DNA of 5,723 nt from Anaerolineales bacterium UBA4823 (GTDB taxonomy: Bacteria > Chloroflexota > Anaerolineae > Anaerolineales > UBA4823), in the NCBI GenBank assembly GCA_002402275.1, contig DHFN01000238.1:1-5723 (forward strand), written 5' to 3'. Below the pieces are notes generated by a model. It was not told where the DNA came from, made no database searches, and saw nothing but the letters and a program-made list of their open reading frames with translations. This document shows, piece by piece, positions 5,172-5,723 of this stretch (position 1 is its first letter; the number at the start of each line of letters is the position of its first letter). The translations under genes were made by a program, and so were the position numbers.

Positions 5172-5723
5172 TTATTTATCTTGTAATGCAGCCACACCAG
5201 GGAGGGTTAATCCTTCCAACATCTCAAGTGAAGCACCACCACCGGTAGAAATATGGGTAATTCTATCAGCAACCCCCGATTTTTTCACTGCTGAAACCGA
5301 ATCTCCCCCGCCGACTATGGTAACTCCCTTACATTCTGCAACCGCTTTAGCGATTCCAAATGTGCCCTCGGCAAAGTTTGGAAATTCAAAAACACCCATT
5401 GGCCCATTCCACACGATCGTTCCTGCAGGGATGATGACTTTAGAAAATGTGGCAACGGTTTCAGGACCTACATCCATTATTCGCCAGCCTTCTGGAACTG
5501 GGCCCATGCTAATTACTTTTTTAGTCGCGTTATCCTCAAATTTATCAGCAATCACAATATCAACCGGCAGCCTCAGTTTAGGTCCACCTTCTACCAAAAG
5601 TTGCTTAGCAGTATCTAGCACCTCATCTTCAACGAGGGAATCCCCAACTGGATATCCTTGTGCTTTAAAAAATGTGTTTGCAATTCCACCACCAATTAAC
5701 ACCTGATCAGCTTTGGTGAGTAA
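5172..5723 (-). CDS. pgk: phosphoglycerate kinase, C-terminal part (truncated by the window edge)
   Basis: Phosphoglycerate kinase makes ATP by transferring phosphate from 1,3-bisphosphoglycerate to ADP in the cytoplasm. The 183 visible residues are a little under half of the usual 390-400. The frame stays open to the right edge, where the added residues LLTKADQ fit the family before VLIGGGIANTFFKAQG, so the GTG at 5702 is not the start. IVWNGPMGVFE, the nucleotide-binding TIVGGGDSVSAV and the C-terminal STGGGASLEMLEG followed by LPGV are all intact, and the protein ends normally with TAA. The missing part carries the 3-phosphoglycerate-binding N-terminal domain. It is followed by an intrinsic terminator and then tpiA, a common glycolytic gene order. 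Confidence 0.97.
   Translation of the reverse strand, partial: LLTKADQVLIGGGIANTFFKAQGYPVGDSLVEDEVLDTAKQLLVEGGPKLRLPVDIVIADKFEDNATKKVISMGPVPEGWRIMDVGPETVATFSKVIIPAGTIVWNGPMGVFEFPNFAEGTFGIAKAVAECKGVTIVGGGDSVSAVKKSGVADRITHISTGGGASLEMLEGLTLPGVAALQDK

Noticed and set aside
5172..5702. Complete pgk-like gene starting at the GTG at 5702
   Set aside because: The frame continues to the window edge with residues that fit phosphoglycerate kinase, and the whole N-terminal domain would be missing, so the gene is cut by the edge and not short.

Overview
The window looks like a chromosomal segment of a mid-GC bacterium, most likely an anaerobic Chloroflexota (Anaerolineae-type). This is an inference from three things: the pgk-tpiA order, two exported proteins of a style I associate with that group (a Thr/Pro-rich linker after a signal anchor, and a small Cys-paired secreted protein), and a free-standing NusG paralogue beside a nucleotide-sugar gene. 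No marker gene settles the taxonomy. All genes lie on the minus strand, so the transcription order runs from the right end of the window to the left.

Right part (5723 to 3531): the 3' half of pgk enters from the right edge and ends at a strong intrinsic terminator. tpiA follows, and 19 bases later comes a polytopic HExxH membrane metallopeptidase-like gene (M50/site-2-protease style). The first two are glycolytic. The third is probably co-transcribed with tpiA, but its role is unknown.

Middle part (3530 to 1446): a promoter with a perfect TATAAT box leads into a specialised NusG paralogue of the RfaH/UpxY/LoaP kind. A 355-base interval follows and then gmd (GDP-mannose 4,6-dehydratase). The interval is not empty. 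It carries alternative hairpins just after the antiterminator gene and a short reading frame that reads like the wreck of a zinc-ribbon SAM-dependent methyltransferase. An antiterminator, a sugar methyltransferase relic and gmd together look like the edge of, or what remains of, a surface-polysaccharide locus.

Left part (1445 to 1): gmd is tightly followed by a small secreted protein with its own strong ribosome binding site. A separate gene with its own sigma-70-type promoter then encodes a membrane-anchored protein with a Thr/Pro linker and a four-cysteine extracytoplasmic domain. Ten bases after its stop codon begins a GC-rich array of 41-bp tandem repeats, each able to form a hairpin. The array runs off the left edge of the window.

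No tRNA, rRNA, CRISPR array or transposase gene was found. Two genes (the small secreted protein and tpiA) have an in-frame GTG that lies inside the Shine-Dalgarno sequence. I place their starts at the downstream ATG, and I also shorten the NusG paralogue at its N-terminus.
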